From an uncultured Methylobacillus sp. (GTDB lineage: Bacteria; Pseudomonadota; Gammaproteobacteria; Burkholderiales; Methylophilaceae), in NCBI GenBank assembly GCA_946478865.1, contig CAMLDO010000025.1, positions 1 through 29,634 of the forward strand: DNA of 29,634 bases, read 5' to 3'. Position numbers and translations under genes: made by a program. The notes below the pieces were generated by a model. It did no database searches, was not told the origin of the DNA, and saw only the letters and a program-made list of their open reading frames with translations. Positions within the stretch are counted from its first letter, which is position 1; the number at the start of each line of letters is the position of its first letter. Below are positions 6,960 through 18,802 of the stretch, one piece after another.

Positions 6960-9900
6960 TCAGTGAAATTTGTGTCTGCGCATGAGCAGCAGATACGCCG
7001 CCGGCAATACGAAGAGGGATAGCAGCGGCGCGGTGATCATCCCGCCCACCATAGGTGCGGCAATCCGGCTCATGGCTTCCGAACCGGTACCGCTGCCAAT
7101 CAGGATGGGAACCAGCCCGGCGAGGATCACCGCCACTGTCATGGCCTTGGGGCGTACCCGCAGCACCGCGCCCTCCATGAGCGCAGCCTTGATGTCCGCC
7201 TGGTTGTTGAGTCGCCCGGCGCTTTTCTGCCGCGCGATCGCCTCATCCAGATAGACCAGCATCACGATGCCGAACTCCGCCGCGAGCCCGGCCAGCGCGA
7301 TCATGCCCACCCCGCTCGCGATAGAGAAATGATGACCGAGAAGAAAAAGAAACCATACCGCACCCGCGAGCGCGAACGGCAAGGTCCCCAGGATGAGCAG
7401 TGCCGGCGTGAGGCGCTTGAAGGCCACGAACAGCAGGATCAGGATAATGCCCAGCGTCATCGGCACCACGTAACTCAGCCGCTTGGCCGCCCGTTCGAAA
7501 TACTCGAACTGCCCCGACCAGGCGAGAGAATACCCGGCGGGCAATCGAAGATCGCGGTCGATGGCGGCCTTGGCATCGCGGACAAAACTGCCGAGATCGC
7601 GATCGTGGATATCGACATAAACCCACACATTGGGGCGCGCATTCTCGCTTTTGATCATCGGCGGGCCGTCGGTGATTTCCACCGCAGCCACGGCTCCGAG
7701 CGGCACGGTCGCCCCGCGCTCGGTCACGATGGGTAACGCCCGGAACCTTTCCACCGAATCCCGCAACTCGCGCGGGAAACGCACGTTGATCGGGAAGCGC
7801 GCCAGCCCCTCGATCTTTTCGGCAATATTGTCGCCGCCGATGGCGGAAGCCACGATAACTTGCACGTCCGCGATATTGAGGCCGTAACGGGCAGCCGCGC
7901 GCCGGTCGATTCTGACGTCGATGTATCGCCCGCCGGTCACCCGTTCGGCGATCACGGAGCTGCTGCCCGGTACCTGCTTCATGATGCGCTCGACCTCCTG
8001 CCCCAGCTTTTCCAGAGTGGCGAGATCCTGCCCGCTGATCTTGATGCCGACCGGGCTTTTGATGCCGGTCGACAGCATGTCGATGCGGTTGCGTATCGGC
8101 TGTACCCATACATTGGCCATGCCCGGAATCTTGAGTCGGCTGTCCAGCTCGGCAATCAGCTTGTCCATGGTCATGCCCGGCCGCCACTCCGATTTCGGCT
8201 TGAGCTGGATAGTGGTTTCCAGCATTTCGATCGGAGCGGGATCGGTCGCCGTTTCTGCCCGGCCGGTCTTGCCGAATACGGTTTTCACCTCCGGCACGGT
8301 CTTGATCAGACGATCCGTCAGTTGCAGGATTTCGGACGCCTTGGATACCGAAAGCCCCGGCAGCGCAGTCGGCATGTACAACAGGTCGCCCTCTTCCAGC
8401 GGGGGCATGAACTCGCTGCCGAGCTTGCCCAAGGGCCAGAGCGTCAGCAGCACGACCGCCAAGGCAACCAGCAAGGTAACGGCGGGAAACCGCAGAACCA
8501 GCGCCAGCGCCGGCTTGTACGCAGCGACCAGCACCCGGTTGATCGGGTTGGCCGTCTCGGAACGGATTTTCCCGCGAATGAACAGCGTCATCAGCACCGG
8601 TACGAGCGTGATCGACAGCCCAGCAGCCGCGGCCATGGCATAGGTCTTGGTAAAGGCGAGCGGCGCGAAGAGCTTGCCCTCCTGGGCTTCCAGCGTGAAT
8701 ACGGGGATGAAGGACAGCGTGATGATGAGCAGGGAAAAGAACAGCGCCGGCCCGACTTCCGCCGCTGCCTCGACGATGAGGCGGATGCGGCGTGCATTGT
8801 CCGGCTCGCCTTGCTCGCTGCGGTAATGTTCAAGCTTGCGGTGCGCGTTCTCGATCATCACGATGGCCGCATCGACCATTGCGCCGATTGCAATCGCAAT
8901 GCCGCCGAGCGACATGATGTTCGCATTGACGCCCTGGTAATGCATGATGATGAAGCTCGTCAGAACCCCCAGCGGCAGCGCCACGATCGCCACCAGCGCC
9001 GACCGCAAATGCCACAGGAATAGCAGGCAGACGAACGCCACCACGATGAACTCCTCGATGAGCTTGTCGCTCAGGTTGGCAACCGCGCGCTTGATCAATT
9101 GCGACCGGTCGTAAGTGGTCACTACCTCGACGCCTTCCGGCAGGCTTCTCTTGAGCGTTTCGAGCTTGGCCTTGACGGCATCGATCACCTCCACGGCATT
9201 CTGCCCGGCGCGCATGACGATCACGCCGCCCGTAACTTCGCCTTCTCCATTGAGCTCGGCGATGCCGCGCCGCAATTCCGGCCCGACTTGGATACGTGCC
9301 ACATCCGATAGCAGGATGGGCGTTCCTCCTTCGCTGACCTTGAGCGGAATACTGCGAAAATCGTCCAAAGTTTGCAGGTAACCGTGGGCGCGCACCATGT
9401 ACTCGGCTTCGCCAGCCTCGATCACGGCGCCGCCGGTTTCCTGATTGGCCGCCTGGATCGCGGAGACGACCTGCGACAGCGGAATGCGGTAATTGCGCAG
9501 CTTGTCCGGATCGACCTGCACCTGATACTGCCGCACCATGCCGCCCAGAGTGGCGACTTCGGATACGCCCGGCAGGGTCTTCAGTTCGAACTTGAGGAAC
9601 CAGTCCTGCAGCGCACGCAGTTGACTCAGGTCATGCCGGCCGGCCCTGTCGACCAAGGCATACTCATACACCCAGCCCACTCCTGTGGCATCCGGGCCCA
9701 GTTGCGGATTCGCGCCCTTCGGCAAGCGTGCGGTAATCTGGCTCAGGTATTCGAGCACGCGCGAGCGGGCCCAGTACTGATCCGTCCCGTCCTGGAACAG
9801 GATGTAGACGAAGGAATCGCCGAAGAACGAGTAACCGCGCACCGTCTTGACTCCCGGCACAGACAGCATGCTGGTCGTGATGGGGTAGGTCACCTGGTTT

Positions 9901-10085
9901 TCGACGATCTGCGGCGCCTGCCCTGCCCATTGCGTGCGGATGATGACCTGCGTGTCGGAGAGATCGGGAATCGCATCCAGCGGCGTCCGCAGCATGGCGT
10001 ATACGCCCCAGGCAGCGAGCAGCGCGGTGACGAGCAGCACGAGCAGGCGATTGCCTGCCGACCAATGAATGAGCCGTTCGATCAT
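6960..10085 (-). CDS. cusA: Cu(I)/Ag(I) efflux RND transporter CusA
   Basis: This is the inner-membrane, proton-driven pump of the copper/silver tripartite efflux system, 1041 residues long (E. coli CusA has 1047). It is a heavy-metal (HME) RND, with D405 inside [15 protein letters not shown] in TM4. The three methionines that form the periplasmic Cu(I) site of E. coli CusA (573, 623, 672) are all present as Met571 (GDLLYM), Met621 (APIEM) and Met670 (RNRIDM), which supports monovalent copper/silver rather than divalent cations. The periplasmic and membrane domains are intact. The start overlaps the cusB stop by ATGA, indicating translational coupling. No cusRS two-component genes or other metal regulator genes lie in the window, so regulation must come from elsewhere. 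Confidence 0.97.
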   Translation of the reverse strand: MIERLIHWSAGNRLLVLLVTALLAAWGVYAMLRTPLDAIPDLSDTQVIIRTQWAGQAPQIVENQVTYPITTSMLSVPGVKTVRGYSFFGDSFVYILFQDGTDQYWARSRVLEYLSQITARLPKGANPQLGPDATGVGWVYEYALVDRAGRHDLSQLRALQDWFLKFELKTLPGVSEVATLGGMVRQYQVQVDPDKLRNYRIPLSQVVSAIQAANQETGGAVIEAGEAEYMVRAHGYLQTLDDFRSIPLKVSEGGTPILLSDVARIQVGPELRRGIAELNGEGEVTGGVIVMRAGQNAVEVIDAVKAKLETLKRSLPEGVEVVTTYDRSQLIKRAVANLSDKLIEEFIVVAFVCLLFLWHLRSALVAIVALPLGVLTSFIIMHYQGVNANIMSLGGIAIAIGAMVDAAIVMIENAHRKLEHYRSEQGEPDNARRIRLIVEAAAEVGPALFFSLLIITLSFIPVFTLEAQEGKLFAPLAFTKTYAMAAAAGLSITLVPVLMTLFIRGKIRSETANPINRVLVAAYKPALALVLRFPAVTLLVALAVVLLTLWPLGKLGSEFMPPLEEGDLLYMPTALPGLSVSKASEILQLTDRLIKTVPEVKTVFGKTGRAETATDPAPIEMLETTIQLKPKSEWRPGMTMDKLIAELDSRLKIPGMANVWVQPIRNRIDMLSTGIKSPVGIKISGQDLATLEKLGQEVERIMKQVPGSSSVIAERVTGGRYIDVRIDRRAAARYGLNIADVQVIVASAIGGDNIAEKIEGLARFPINVRFPRELRDSVERFRALPIVTERGATVPLGAVAAVEITDGPPMIKSENARPNVWVYVDIHDRDLGSFVRDAKAAIDRDLRLPAGYSLAWSGQFEYFERAAKRLSYVVPMTLGIILILLFVAFKRLTPALLILGTLPFALAGAVWFLFLLGHHFSIASGVGMIALAGLAAEFGIVMLVYLDEAIARQKSAGRLNNQADIKAALMEGAVLRVRPKAMTVAVILAGLVPILIGSGTGSEAMSRIAAPMVGGMITAPLLSLFVLPAAYLLLMRRHKFH

Positions 10086-11623
10086 CGCGCGGCTCCTGTC
10101 GCATCCTTGCGGATATTCTCGATGAAGTACTCTTCGCCCGAGGCGTCGGATTTGAGATCGAAACCGACGCTGTCGCCCTTTTGCAAATCCTTGAGCTGAC
10201 CCGCATCCCGCACCTTGAAACCCATGGTCATCGCCGGCCAGCCCAGTTCCGGAATCGGGGCATGGGACAAGGTGATTTCGCCGGCTTTAAGATCGATCTC
10301 CGCTACCTTGCCGGTACTCTTGAGGAACTTGTATCGGGCGGGAGCCTGCGTATCCATCTCATGGTTGGTGTCCGGCTGCTGCGCCAGCCGGGCGAGCACG
10401 CCGCTCAGCGAGGCTTCGGAATCGATCAGGAATTGTCCCGAGACGACGACTTGTTCGCCCTCCTCAAGGCCATGGCGGATTTCCGTGCGTCCGCCCCACT
10501 CTTCTCCGGTCGCGACCTCCGCCGGCCGGAAACCATGCTCGTCCTTGACGATCACGACCGTGCGCTTCCCCGTGGCGATCACGCTTTCGGAGGGCACGGT
10601 CAGGGCATCGCGCTGGTTCTGGCCGAAACGCACATTGGCATACATGCCCGGGCGCAGCATGCCCTTGGCATTTGGGAGCTCAATCCGCACACGCAGGGCA
10701 CGCACAGTTTCATCCAGAACGGGATAAAGGTATCCGACCTTGCCCTTGAGTGCCTCGCCGCCGCCCTGCAATTCCACGCTTACGCTCGCGCCTTGCGCCA
10801 CTTTTGCCGCGTCCTGTTCAGGCACTTCGGCGATGAGCCACACTTTCGACAGATCGGAAATCTGCATCAGGGTACCGCCCGCCATGAGCTGCGCACCTTC
10901 ACGCACGCCGAGTTCAGCCACGACGCCATCGGCCGGAGCATAGACACCTACTCGCGGCGCCGCCTGGCGGGTTTGCGTGATACGGGCAATTTCGCCGTCG
11001 CTCATGCCGAGCAACTTGAGCCGCGCCTTCGCGCCCTCGCGTACCTCGGCAATCCCTTCGACCTGCTCGACGTCCAGCAGCGCCAGGTATTCCCGCTGTG
11101 CGGCAAGCAGGTCCGGCGCATAGATTTCGGCCACCTTCTGGTTCTTCCTGATCGGATCTCCCACCGCCCGGACCAGCAGGCGCTCGACGAAACCGGGTGT
11201 TCGTGTCTGCACGGCATAGTAGGCACGTTCGTCCGGCTCGACGCGTCCCACAGCCGCAAATTCGTTGCCCATACTGCTGCGTGCAACCGTCTCCAGACGG
11301 ATACCCAGATTCTGCTGAGTGCTGGCAGGAATGGATACGCCGCTTTCGCCATCGCCCTCGTCCGCATATTTGGGGATGAGCTGCATATCCATGAAAGGAG
11401 ATTTACCCGGCTTTTCGAACTTCTGTTCGGGCGCCATGGGGTCGTACCAGTATTTGACTTCCTTGCCCGAATTGTCCTGTACGACGCCATTCCTGACGGC
11501 TGGGCCCGGTGCTCTCCCGGCCGATTCCACTGATTGGTGCTGAAGAAAATAAAACATGGAGGTAGCGGTCACCGCTGCCGTCGCGATCACGGCCACTAAA
11601 ATCCAGAGGAGCGTTTTTTTCAT
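10082..11623 (-). CDS. cusB: CusB membrane fusion protein with C-terminal CusF-like domain
   Basis: This 513-residue periplasmic adaptor links CusA to CusC. A membrane anchor or signal lies at residues 4-22. An N-terminal metal-binding stretch follows with WYDPM and SPFMDM: Met63, Met78 and Met80 match the three Cu(I)-binding methionines of E. coli CusB. Then come the barrel-sandwich and alpha-hairpin regions (about 130-260) and beta-barrel segments (about 260-405). Residues 431-503 form a complete CusF-like domain with His454, Trp462, Met465 and Met467. E. coli CusB (about 407 residues) lacks this extension. ATG 11623 is chosen because AGGA lies upstream and a basic signal start (MKKTLLW) follows; the frame stays open further upstream, but that part is only shadow of cusC. 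The start overlaps the cusC stop by ATGA. Confidence 0.95.
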   Translation of the reverse strand: MKKTLLWILVAVIATAAVTATSMFYFLQHQSVESAGRAPGPAVRNGVVQDNSGKEVKYWYDPMAPEQKFEKPGKSPFMDMQLIPKYADEGDGESGVSIPASTQQNLGIRLETVARSSMGNEFAAVGRVEPDERAYYAVQTRTPGFVERLLVRAVGDPIRKNQKVAEIYAPDLLAAQREYLALLDVEQVEGIAEVREGAKARLKLLGMSDGEIARITQTRQAAPRVGVYAPADGVVAELGVREGAQLMAGGTLMQISDLSKVWLIAEVPEQDAAKVAQGASVSVELQGGGEALKGKVGYLYPVLDETVRALRVRIELPNAKGMLRPGMYANVRFGQNQRDALTVPSESVIATGKRTVVIVKDEHGFRPAEVATGEEWGGRTEIRHGLEEGEQVVVSGQFLIDSEASLSGVLARLAQQPDTNHEMDTQAPARYKFLKSTGKVAEIDLKAGEITLSHAPIPELGWPAMTMGFKVRDAGQLKDLQKGDSVGFDLKSDASGEEYFIENIRKDATGAAR

Positions 11624-12888
11624 GATGTTTTTTCCTGGAAGCTGCCATTGAGCAGATAACTCAGTTTGACGGCGGCACGGCGGCGGTCCACCTGGATCAG
11701 CCAGTGCTCCATCTCGACATTGATGAGCGCCCGCCGGGCTTCCCATACCTCGGATAAATTGCCCTTGCCCGCTGCATAGGCGGCCTGCGCCAGACTCAAA
11801 CGCGCCTGCGCAGCCGGAATCAGCCGCTGCTGATGTTCCTGATCGCGCGCTTCGGCGGCGGCTGCATCAGCCAGGGCATAGTCGTATTCGGCGCTGAGTT
11901 CGCGCTTGCGGTCTTCCGTCAGCTGCCGTGCTTTCTCGGCCAGCAACAACTTCTCGGCAACACGCCTGTCCTGCCGGTTCGGGCGATCCCAGGGCAAATC
12001 GATGGCAACCTGCAGCGATACCATGTCGCTCAGATCCGAACGCCGCTTGCCGTACATGACTTCCCAGCTCCAGTTCAGCTCGCGATCCGCTCTGGCCTGC
12101 TCCGCCTCGGATTGAGCGACGGCTTCCATCTGCCGCGCATTGCCTATGGCGGGATGACGATCCAGCTCGGACTGTGTCGCAATGCTGTTTGCTGGCAGGT
12201 TCATGTCCGGCAGTTCCGCCCCGAGGGAGCGCTGCGCCGCATTGCCTATCCAGCGCGCCAGTGCTGCCCGGGCGCGTTTCTCATCGCGCTGCGCGGTCAG
12301 GCGTTTGTCATTGATCATGGAAAGCTCGGCATCCAGCTTGAACACTTCGGAAGACTCGGCGCCTCCCGAACTGATGCGGCTAACCATGACCTTGCGTTCG
12401 GCCGCCATTTCGCTCGCGGTGGTCTGATACAACTCGCTTCGGCGCTCGGCTTCGAACACATCCAGCCAGGCCAATGCGACATCGCGCTGTATTCCTCGGG
12501 CGGTGACCGATTTTTCGCTCTGGAACTGCTCGGCAGCCGCCTCCTGGCTGCGGGCCGCCGCTTCGCGCTTGACGCGCGGCACCATATCCTGCATGAGGCC
12601 GACCGTCACCATCGTCATGTCGTCCCGGTCAAAACGGGCTGCATCGCTTCCCGTTACCGGCAGGTTGAGAACGCCCAGCTTGAGCTTGGGATCGGGTAAT
12701 TGACCGGCCGCAACAGCGCTTTCACGTGAAGCACGGGTGGCCTCATCCAGCGATTGCAGCAGCGGTTGCTGCTCGATGGCGAGCCTCATGGCCTCATCGA
12801 GACTTAATTGCGGTTCTGCACGCAAGGGCAATGCTGCCAACAGCAGCGCGCCGGCGAGTACGTGCAGTACCTGATGAAAGGTACGCAT
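11620..12888 (-). CDS. cusC: Outer-membrane efflux protein CusC (TolC family)
   Basis: This 422-residue outer-membrane channel of the CusCBA pump has a cleavable signal peptide (about residues 1-24, ending LPLRAEP). Two outer-membrane-factor repeats follow, with long Ala/Glu/Arg-rich coiled-coil helices (for example around 95-150 and 280-400), typical of TolC/CzcC-like exit ducts. E. coli CusC is a lipoprotein acylated on an N-terminal Cys; no Cys is seen near the signal cleavage site here, so this homologue is probably not lipidated and resembles CzcC in that respect. AGGAG lies about 7 bases before ATG 12888. It follows the small metal-site protein by 51 bases and overlaps cusB by four bases. 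Confidence 0.92.
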   Translation of the reverse strand: MRTFHQVLHVLAGALLLAALPLRAEPQLSLDEAMRLAIEQQPLLQSLDEATRASRESAVAAGQLPDPKLKLGVLNLPVTGSDAARFDRDDMTMVTVGLMQDMVPRVKREAAARSQEAAAEQFQSEKSVTARGIQRDVALAWLDVFEAERRSELYQTTASEMAAERKVMVSRISSGGAESSEVFKLDAELSMINDKRLTAQRDEKRARAALARWIGNAAQRSLGAELPDMNLPANSIATQSELDRHPAIGNARQMEAVAQSEAEQARADRELNWSWEVMYGKRRSDLSDMVSLQVAIDLPWDRPNRQDRRVAEKLLLAEKARQLTEDRKRELSAEYDYALADAAAAEARDQEHQQRLIPAAQARLSLAQAAYAAGKGNLSEVWEARRALINVEMEHWLIQVDRRRAAVKLSYLLNGSFQEKTS

Positions 12889-12939
12889 AACAACTCCTGA
12901 CTTGAATGACGAAAAAGGGCAATGCCCGGAATCGTCAGG

Positions 12940-13290
12940 TCAGGCAGGAGGTTTTATCGGAGGGGAAAGATCTGCCGAGAACGCAGAGAAATCTCGCTGT
13001 ACGGCATGCGAGCTTGGGAAATCATCGGTGAAGCTCGATGAGCTATGAAAAAAGGCTACCGAGACCGTATGGCACCCTGCCATGTGGCAATGGCCATCCG
13101 CTTTGGATTGGGTTTTCTTGGGGAGATGCTTGCTGGCAGCGTGATGGCAATCCGGCATTTCCGCCTTCATCTTGCTCTCGCCTGCCCCGATATCGTGATT
13201 CCCGCATGCGCTACTGCAATGCGCAGCCAGCGCCGGACCAATGGTCATCACCATGATCAGCATAGTCGCCAGCAGGGTTTTCAGTTTCAT
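12940..13290 (-). CDS. Cys/His/Met-rich exported small protein at the head of the cus operon
   Basis: The 116-residue product from ATG 13290 starts with a signal peptide (cut probably after PALAA, near residue 23). The mature part has five Cys (25, 29, 48, 68, 73) and many His, in clusters such as AHCSSACGNH, DCHH and HCHMAGCH, and ends in a proline-rich PPIKPPA tail. It resembles the small secreted leader proteins found at the head of copper or Co-Zn-Cd resistance operons (CopL/CzcI/DUF2946-like). The match is by composition, position and tail, not a firm family call. A role in periplasmic copper binding or in sensing for the operon is inference. GTG 13296 is an alternative start. It lies 51 bases upstream of cusC and is probably the first gene of the operon. 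Confidence 0.75.
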   Translation of the reverse strand: MKLKTLLATMLIMVMTIGPALAAHCSSACGNHDIGAGESKMKAEMPDCHHAASKHLPKKTQSKADGHCHMAGCHTVSVAFFHSSSSFTDDFPSSHAVQRDFSAFSADLSPPIKPPA

Positions 13291-13296
13291 TCGCAC

Positions 13297-13326
13297 ACTC
13301 TAGCAGGGATGCAGCTGCAGACTCAA
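13297..13326 (-). promoter_or_regulatory. Possible promoter of the cus operon
   Basis: On the minus strand TTGAGT (13321-13326) and TAGAGT (13297-13302) are separated by 18 bases containing the palindrome TGCAGCTGCA. The -10-like element sits only 6 bases from ATG 13290, which would give a leaderless or nearly leaderless message. This is therefore a weak candidate. No clear MerR/CueR-type operator was recognised. Confidence 0.25.
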
Positions 13327-13330
13327 GGAT

Positions 13331-13492
13331 ATGCGCTTTAATAACTCACCCATCTCGGCTGATCCCGTGCGTTTTCCGCCGGGTACCGACACAGTGGCCA
13401 AGATCGTCGAGAAGAATCGCTTCGTTGAAAGTGAGCTGGAACAGTGGCGTGATCTGGCACTGTCTACCGACCATGACGATGTGAAGGCCTAA
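13331..13492 (+). CDS. Short ORF, unknown (53 aa)
   Basis: ATG 13331 opens a 53-codon frame ending at TAA 13490-13492. The product is soluble and charged, with an amphipathic helix near residues 22-43 (KIVEKNRFVESELEQW) and an acidic end. Its composition and third-position GC look coding rather than random. The only ribosome-site candidate (AAGG) is too close to the ATG. It may be a small real gene or the C-terminal remnant of a larger lost gene, since a stop in the same frame at 13301 blocks upstream extension. It lies between the divergent cus operon and the end of gyrB. I recognise no family. Confidence 0.4.
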   Translation: MRFNNSPISADPVRFPPGTDTVAKIVEKNRFVESELEQWRDLALSTDHDDVKA

Positions 13493-13514
13493 CTACAGTA
13501 CTCATTACCTCTAC

Positions 13515-13542
13515 AAAAAAAGGGCCTACAAAAAGGCCCTTT
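13515..13542 (-). terminator. Rho-independent terminator of the dnaA-dnaN-gyrB unit
   Basis: An 8-bp stem AAAGGGCC/GGCCCTTT (13519-13526 with 13535-13542) with an 8-base loop is followed, on the minus strand, by a run of T residues. It lies about 60 bases past the gyrB stop codon. Confidence 0.88.
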
Positions 13543-13601
13543 AAAATTGTATAAATCCAACTAGATGAGAAAAATCTAGAATCTACTGAGATTCTTCAAT
13601 T

Positions 13602-16019
<2,418 letters not shown>

Positions 16020-16040
16020 TTCGGTTAATTCGGAACAGCA

Positions 16041-17144
16041 TTAGATGCGCATCGGCATCACGACATATTTGTAATTTTCATCGCCAGGGATCGTGACCAG
16101 GCAGCTGCTGTTGGCATCATTGAAAGCAAAAGTGACGCTGTCGTTGCTGACATTGGTCAGCACATCGATCATGTAGGTCACATTGAATCCGATATCCAGC
16201 GGATCGCCGCCATAGGCAATTTCCATTTCTTCTTCAGCTTCTTCCTGCTCGCTGTTGCTGCTGATCAAGCGAAGGCTGCCGTTGCCTAATACCATGCGGA
16301 TTCCGCGGTATTTTTCGTTTGAAAGAATCGAAGCGCGCTGCATGGCCAGCAACAAGGACTGTCGATTGATTTCAAAAGTATTGTTGTAGCCGGTAGGAAT
16401 AACACGCGTGTAATCGGGGAACTTGCCGTCGATCACCTTGGAAATGAGACGGATACCCGAGAACGAGAAGTTGGCCTGATTGGCACTAACTTCAATTGCG
16501 ACTTCATCATCACTGTCGTCCAGCAGCTTGATCAACTCCAGCACCGTCTTGCGAGGCAGGATAAGTTCCTGTTTTTCATAGGATTCTTGTAATTCCGTAG
16601 ACGTGAAGCTAAGGCGATGGCCATCCGTACCTACTACGTTCAGACGATTGCCGTTTACTTCAAACAGCAGGCCGTTGAGATAGTAGCGAATATCCTGCTG
16701 TGCCATTGCGTATTCCACCTGACGCAGCAAGCGCTTCAACTGGTTTTGCGCGAGCGATAGCGTAAGGCTGGTATCACCGCTTCCCTTCGCCATGAGCGGG
16801 TAGTCAGCTGCCGGCAGGGTTTGCAGGTTGAAACGGCTCTTGCCTGCCTTGATCTGCATACGACTGTCGGTGATTTCCAGGGCTATCTGGGATTGATCCG
16901 GCAAAGAACGGCAGATATCGAGCATTTTGCGCGCTGAAACCGTGGTCGCGATGTCTCCACTGGGTTCAGCAGTCAGGGACAGCGATATCTGCATTTCGAG
17001 ATCGGTCGCAGTCAGTGTAAGCGTGTTCTGTTTTGCTTCCAGCAACAGATTGGTCAGGATCGGCAGGGTATGACGACGCTCGACGATACCGCTTACAGAG
17101 GAGAGCGGTTTGAGTAATGCTTCACGATCTATTTTTATATTCAT
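16041..17144 (-). CDS. dnaN: DNA polymerase III beta subunit (sliding clamp)
   Basis: The 367-residue protein forms the dimeric ring that tethers DNA polymerase III to DNA. The three beta-clamp domains of about 120 residues follow in order. Recognisable segments are VERRHTLPILTNLLL at the N-terminus, ATDLEMQI in domain 1, NGLLFEV and GTDGHRLS in domain 2, FPDYTRVIP at the domain 2-3 boundary, and the C-terminal YVVMPMRI that contributes to the hydrophobic partner-binding pocket. Length is normal for proteobacterial DnaN (366-367). It lies between dnaA and gyrB. The 206-base gap upstream is the probable oriC. Confidence 0.98.
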   Translation of the reverse strand: MNIKIDREALLKPLSSVSGIVERRHTLPILTNLLLEAKQNTLTLTATDLEMQISLSLTAEPSGDIATTVSARKMLDICRSLPDQSQIALEITDSRMQIKAGKSRFNLQTLPAADYPLMAKGSGDTSLTLSLAQNQLKRLLRQVEYAMAQQDIRYYLNGLLFEVNGNRLNVVGTDGHRLSFTSTELQESYEKQELILPRKTVLELIKLLDDSDDEVAIEVSANQANFSFSGIRLISKVIDGKFPDYTRVIPTGYNNTFEINRQSLLLAMQRASILSNEKYRGIRMVLGNGSLRLISSNSEQEEAEEEMEIAYGGDPLDIGFNVTYMIDVLTNVSNDSVTFAFNDANSSCLVTIPGDENYKYVVMPMRI

Positions 17145-17350
17145 AGTACTAAATAACCCTAATAATATTTAATAATGCATGAATAATCTGTGGATAAGCC
17201 TGATTTTCATTATAAATCAAAAGATTATTTTTTACCCAACCGTGTACTTTCAGGTGTGGATTTCTGTGGATAGTTTGTTTGGAGTTTTTCCGTTTTTGTG
17301 AATACCGTAGTTATCCTATTGTCCACCCACAGTTGTTCTTGTTCTTATCC
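17145..17350. other. oriC: Probable chromosomal replication origin (oriC), dnaA-dnaN gap
   Basis: This 206-base AT-rich gap holds a cluster of DnaA boxes. One is perfect on the minus strand (17189-17197). One-mismatch forms are at 17265-17273 (TGTGGATAG), 17297-17305 (TGTGAATAC) and 17345-17353 (TTATCCTCA, overlapping the dnaA stop). Weaker ones are at 17255-17263 and 17319-17327. Two AT-rich stretches, 17151-17188 (with TAATAATATTTAATAATG triplet-like repeats) and 17201-17234, are candidates for the unwinding element. Gene direction reverses just beyond dnaA, and parS sites flank the region. The identification is by pattern; a GC-skew switch would confirm it. Confidence 0.82.
17189..17197 (-). 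promoter_or_regulatory. Perfect DnaA box (R1 type) in oriC
   Basis: TGTGGATAA on the plus strand is the complement of the consensus TTATCCACA. It is the only perfect box in the dnaA-dnaN gap and adjoins the AT-rich triplet repeats, as expected for a high-affinity anchoring box next to the unwinding element. Confidence 0.88.
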
Positions 17351-18706
17351 TCAGTCTCTGATTACTTGCACCAGAAATGCAAGATCGTGCGCCAGACCGG
17401 GATCGCTTTGACGCAGTTTGGCGATTTCCTCGCAGGCATGGATCACCGTCGTATGATGACGCCCGCCAAAGGCCTCCCCTATTTCCGGAAAGCTGCGATC
17501 TGTCAGCTCGCGCGCCATGGCCATCGCAACCTGGCGAGGCCGAGCCACATTGCGGGAGCGTTTTTTTGAATACATATCGGCTACTTTGATCTTGTAGTAG
17601 TCGGCCACGGTCTTCTGAATGTTCTCGATGGTGACCTGGCGTCCCCGCACCGCGATAAGGTCTTTGAGCGCTTCCTTCGCCAGCGGCACGTCAATCGAAT
17701 GTCCGGTAAAGCGGGCCATGGCCACAATGCGGTTCAGCGCTCCTTCCAGCTCGCGTACGCTGGAACGGATTTGCTTGGCGATGAAGAAAGCGACGTCTTC
17801 ATGCAGGATTACACGTTGCGCTTCCGCCTTCTTGAGCAGAATTGCCACGCGCATTTCCAGTTCCGGCGGCTCCACCGCTACCGTCAAACCCCAGCTGAAG
17901 CGTGTACGCAGTCGTTCGTCCATATCCGCGATTTCCTTGGGATAGGTATCGCAGCTGATGACGATCTGCTTCTTGGATTCGATGAGGGTATTGAAGGCGT
18001 AAAAGAATTCTTCTTGCGTCCGGCTCTTCTTGGCGAAGAACTGGATGTCGTCGATGAGCAGAAGATCCAGTGAGTGGTAAAGGCGTTTGAAATCGTCGAA
18101 GGCCTTGTTTTCATAGGCTTTCACGACGTCGGATACGTAGCGTTCCGCATGCAGGTAACGAATCTTCGCATCCGGCTTATGCGCGCGCAGATGATTGCCG
18201 ATTGCCTGGATCAAGTGTGTCTTGCCTAGCCCCACTCCGCCGTAGACGAACAGCGGGTTATAGCCAGAGCCTGGGTTTTCAGCCACTTGAATGGCTGCGG
18301 CCCGCGCCAATTGGTTGGCCTTGCCGGTCACGAAGTTGTCGAAATTGAATGCCGGATTGAGGCCGGAAGTGTCGACGGCAGGCTTGGGTTTGGCTGGCTT
18401 GGATTCGACCTTATCCTCAGGCTGGGCTGTGGAAATCTTGGCAGGTGCTTCCACGGGCGTGCCGTTGCTGTTTTCCGCAAGTACCAGTTCGATGCTGAAC
18501 GGACGATCGAACAGCTCCTTGCCAATTTGCTCGATCTTGGAAAGAAAGCGGTCTTTGACCCATTGCTGAACGAAACGGTTGGGTGCGAACAGGCGCAGGC
18601 CGTCATCGATAACTTCGCATTGCAGGGGCTTGATCCAGGTGTTGTATTGTTGCGAGGACAGCTCTTCTTGAAAGCGACCTAGACAAGTGGACCAGAAGTT
18701 TTCCAT
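17351..18706 (-). CDS. dnaA: Chromosomal replication initiator protein DnaA
   Basis: This 451-residue AAA+ protein binds DnaA boxes and opens oriC. Domain I (residues 1-75) begins [16 protein letters not shown], the common betaproteobacterial start. Domain II is a short Ala/Pro/Lys linker (about 80-115). Domain III has Walker [10 protein letters not shown] (156-164) and Walker B LLLIDD (215-220). Domain IV contains the DNA-binding signature [13 protein letters not shown] from residue 416. The frame stays open 31 codons upstream, but ATG 18706 fits the conserved N-terminus; a GGAG lies 14 bases upstream. It leads the dnaA-dnaN-gyrB series. A perfect DnaA box close to its promoter region suggests autoregulation. 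Confidence 0.98.
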   Translation of the reverse strand: MENFWSTCLGRFQEELSSQQYNTWIKPLQCEVIDDGLRLFAPNRFVQQWVKDRFLSKIEQIGKELFDRPFSIELVLAENSNGTPVEAPAKISTAQPEDKVESKPAKPKPAVDTSGLNPAFNFDNFVTGKANQLARAAAIQVAENPGSGYNPLFVYGGVGLGKTHLIQAIGNHLRAHKPDAKIRYLHAERYVSDVVKAYENKAFDDFKRLYHSLDLLLIDDIQFFAKKSRTQEEFFYAFNTLIESKKQIVISCDTYPKEIADMDERLRTRFSWGLTVAVEPPELEMRVAILLKKAEAQRVILHEDVAFFIAKQIRSSVRELEGALNRIVAMARFTGHSIDVPLAKEALKDLIAVRGRQVTIENIQKTVADYYKIKVADMYSKKRSRNVARPRQVAMAMARELTDRSFPEIGEAFGGRHHTTVIHACEEIAKLRQSDPGLAHDLAFLVQVIRD

Positions 18707-18802
18707 CGATGCCAGAATGACTCCAGTTTTAATTCGTATAGTGAGGTCGCCAGTCGGTGCGCATTGTGAAAATGCGTTAAACATGGTCGCCGGGAGCAAT
18801 GG

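Noticed and set aside
7860..9023. Long open frame (387 codons) antisense to cusA
   Set aside because: Arg/His/Gln-rich shadow of a conserved RND gene; no start signal or recognisable domain.
11624..11746. N-terminal extension of cusB by 41 codons
   Set aside because: It overlaps cusC and would put a signal peptide in the interior; ATG 11623 with AGGA and MKKTLLW is better.
12718..12733. A third CACGTG-centred palindrome inside cusC resembling parS
   Set aside because: Only 13 of 16 bases match, with changes in both outer arms, and it lies within a coding sequence; likely chance.
18707..18799. N-terminal extension of dnaA by 31 codons
   Set aside because: The conserved betaproteobacterial DnaA start is MENFW at 18706, and the extension runs through the promoter and leader.
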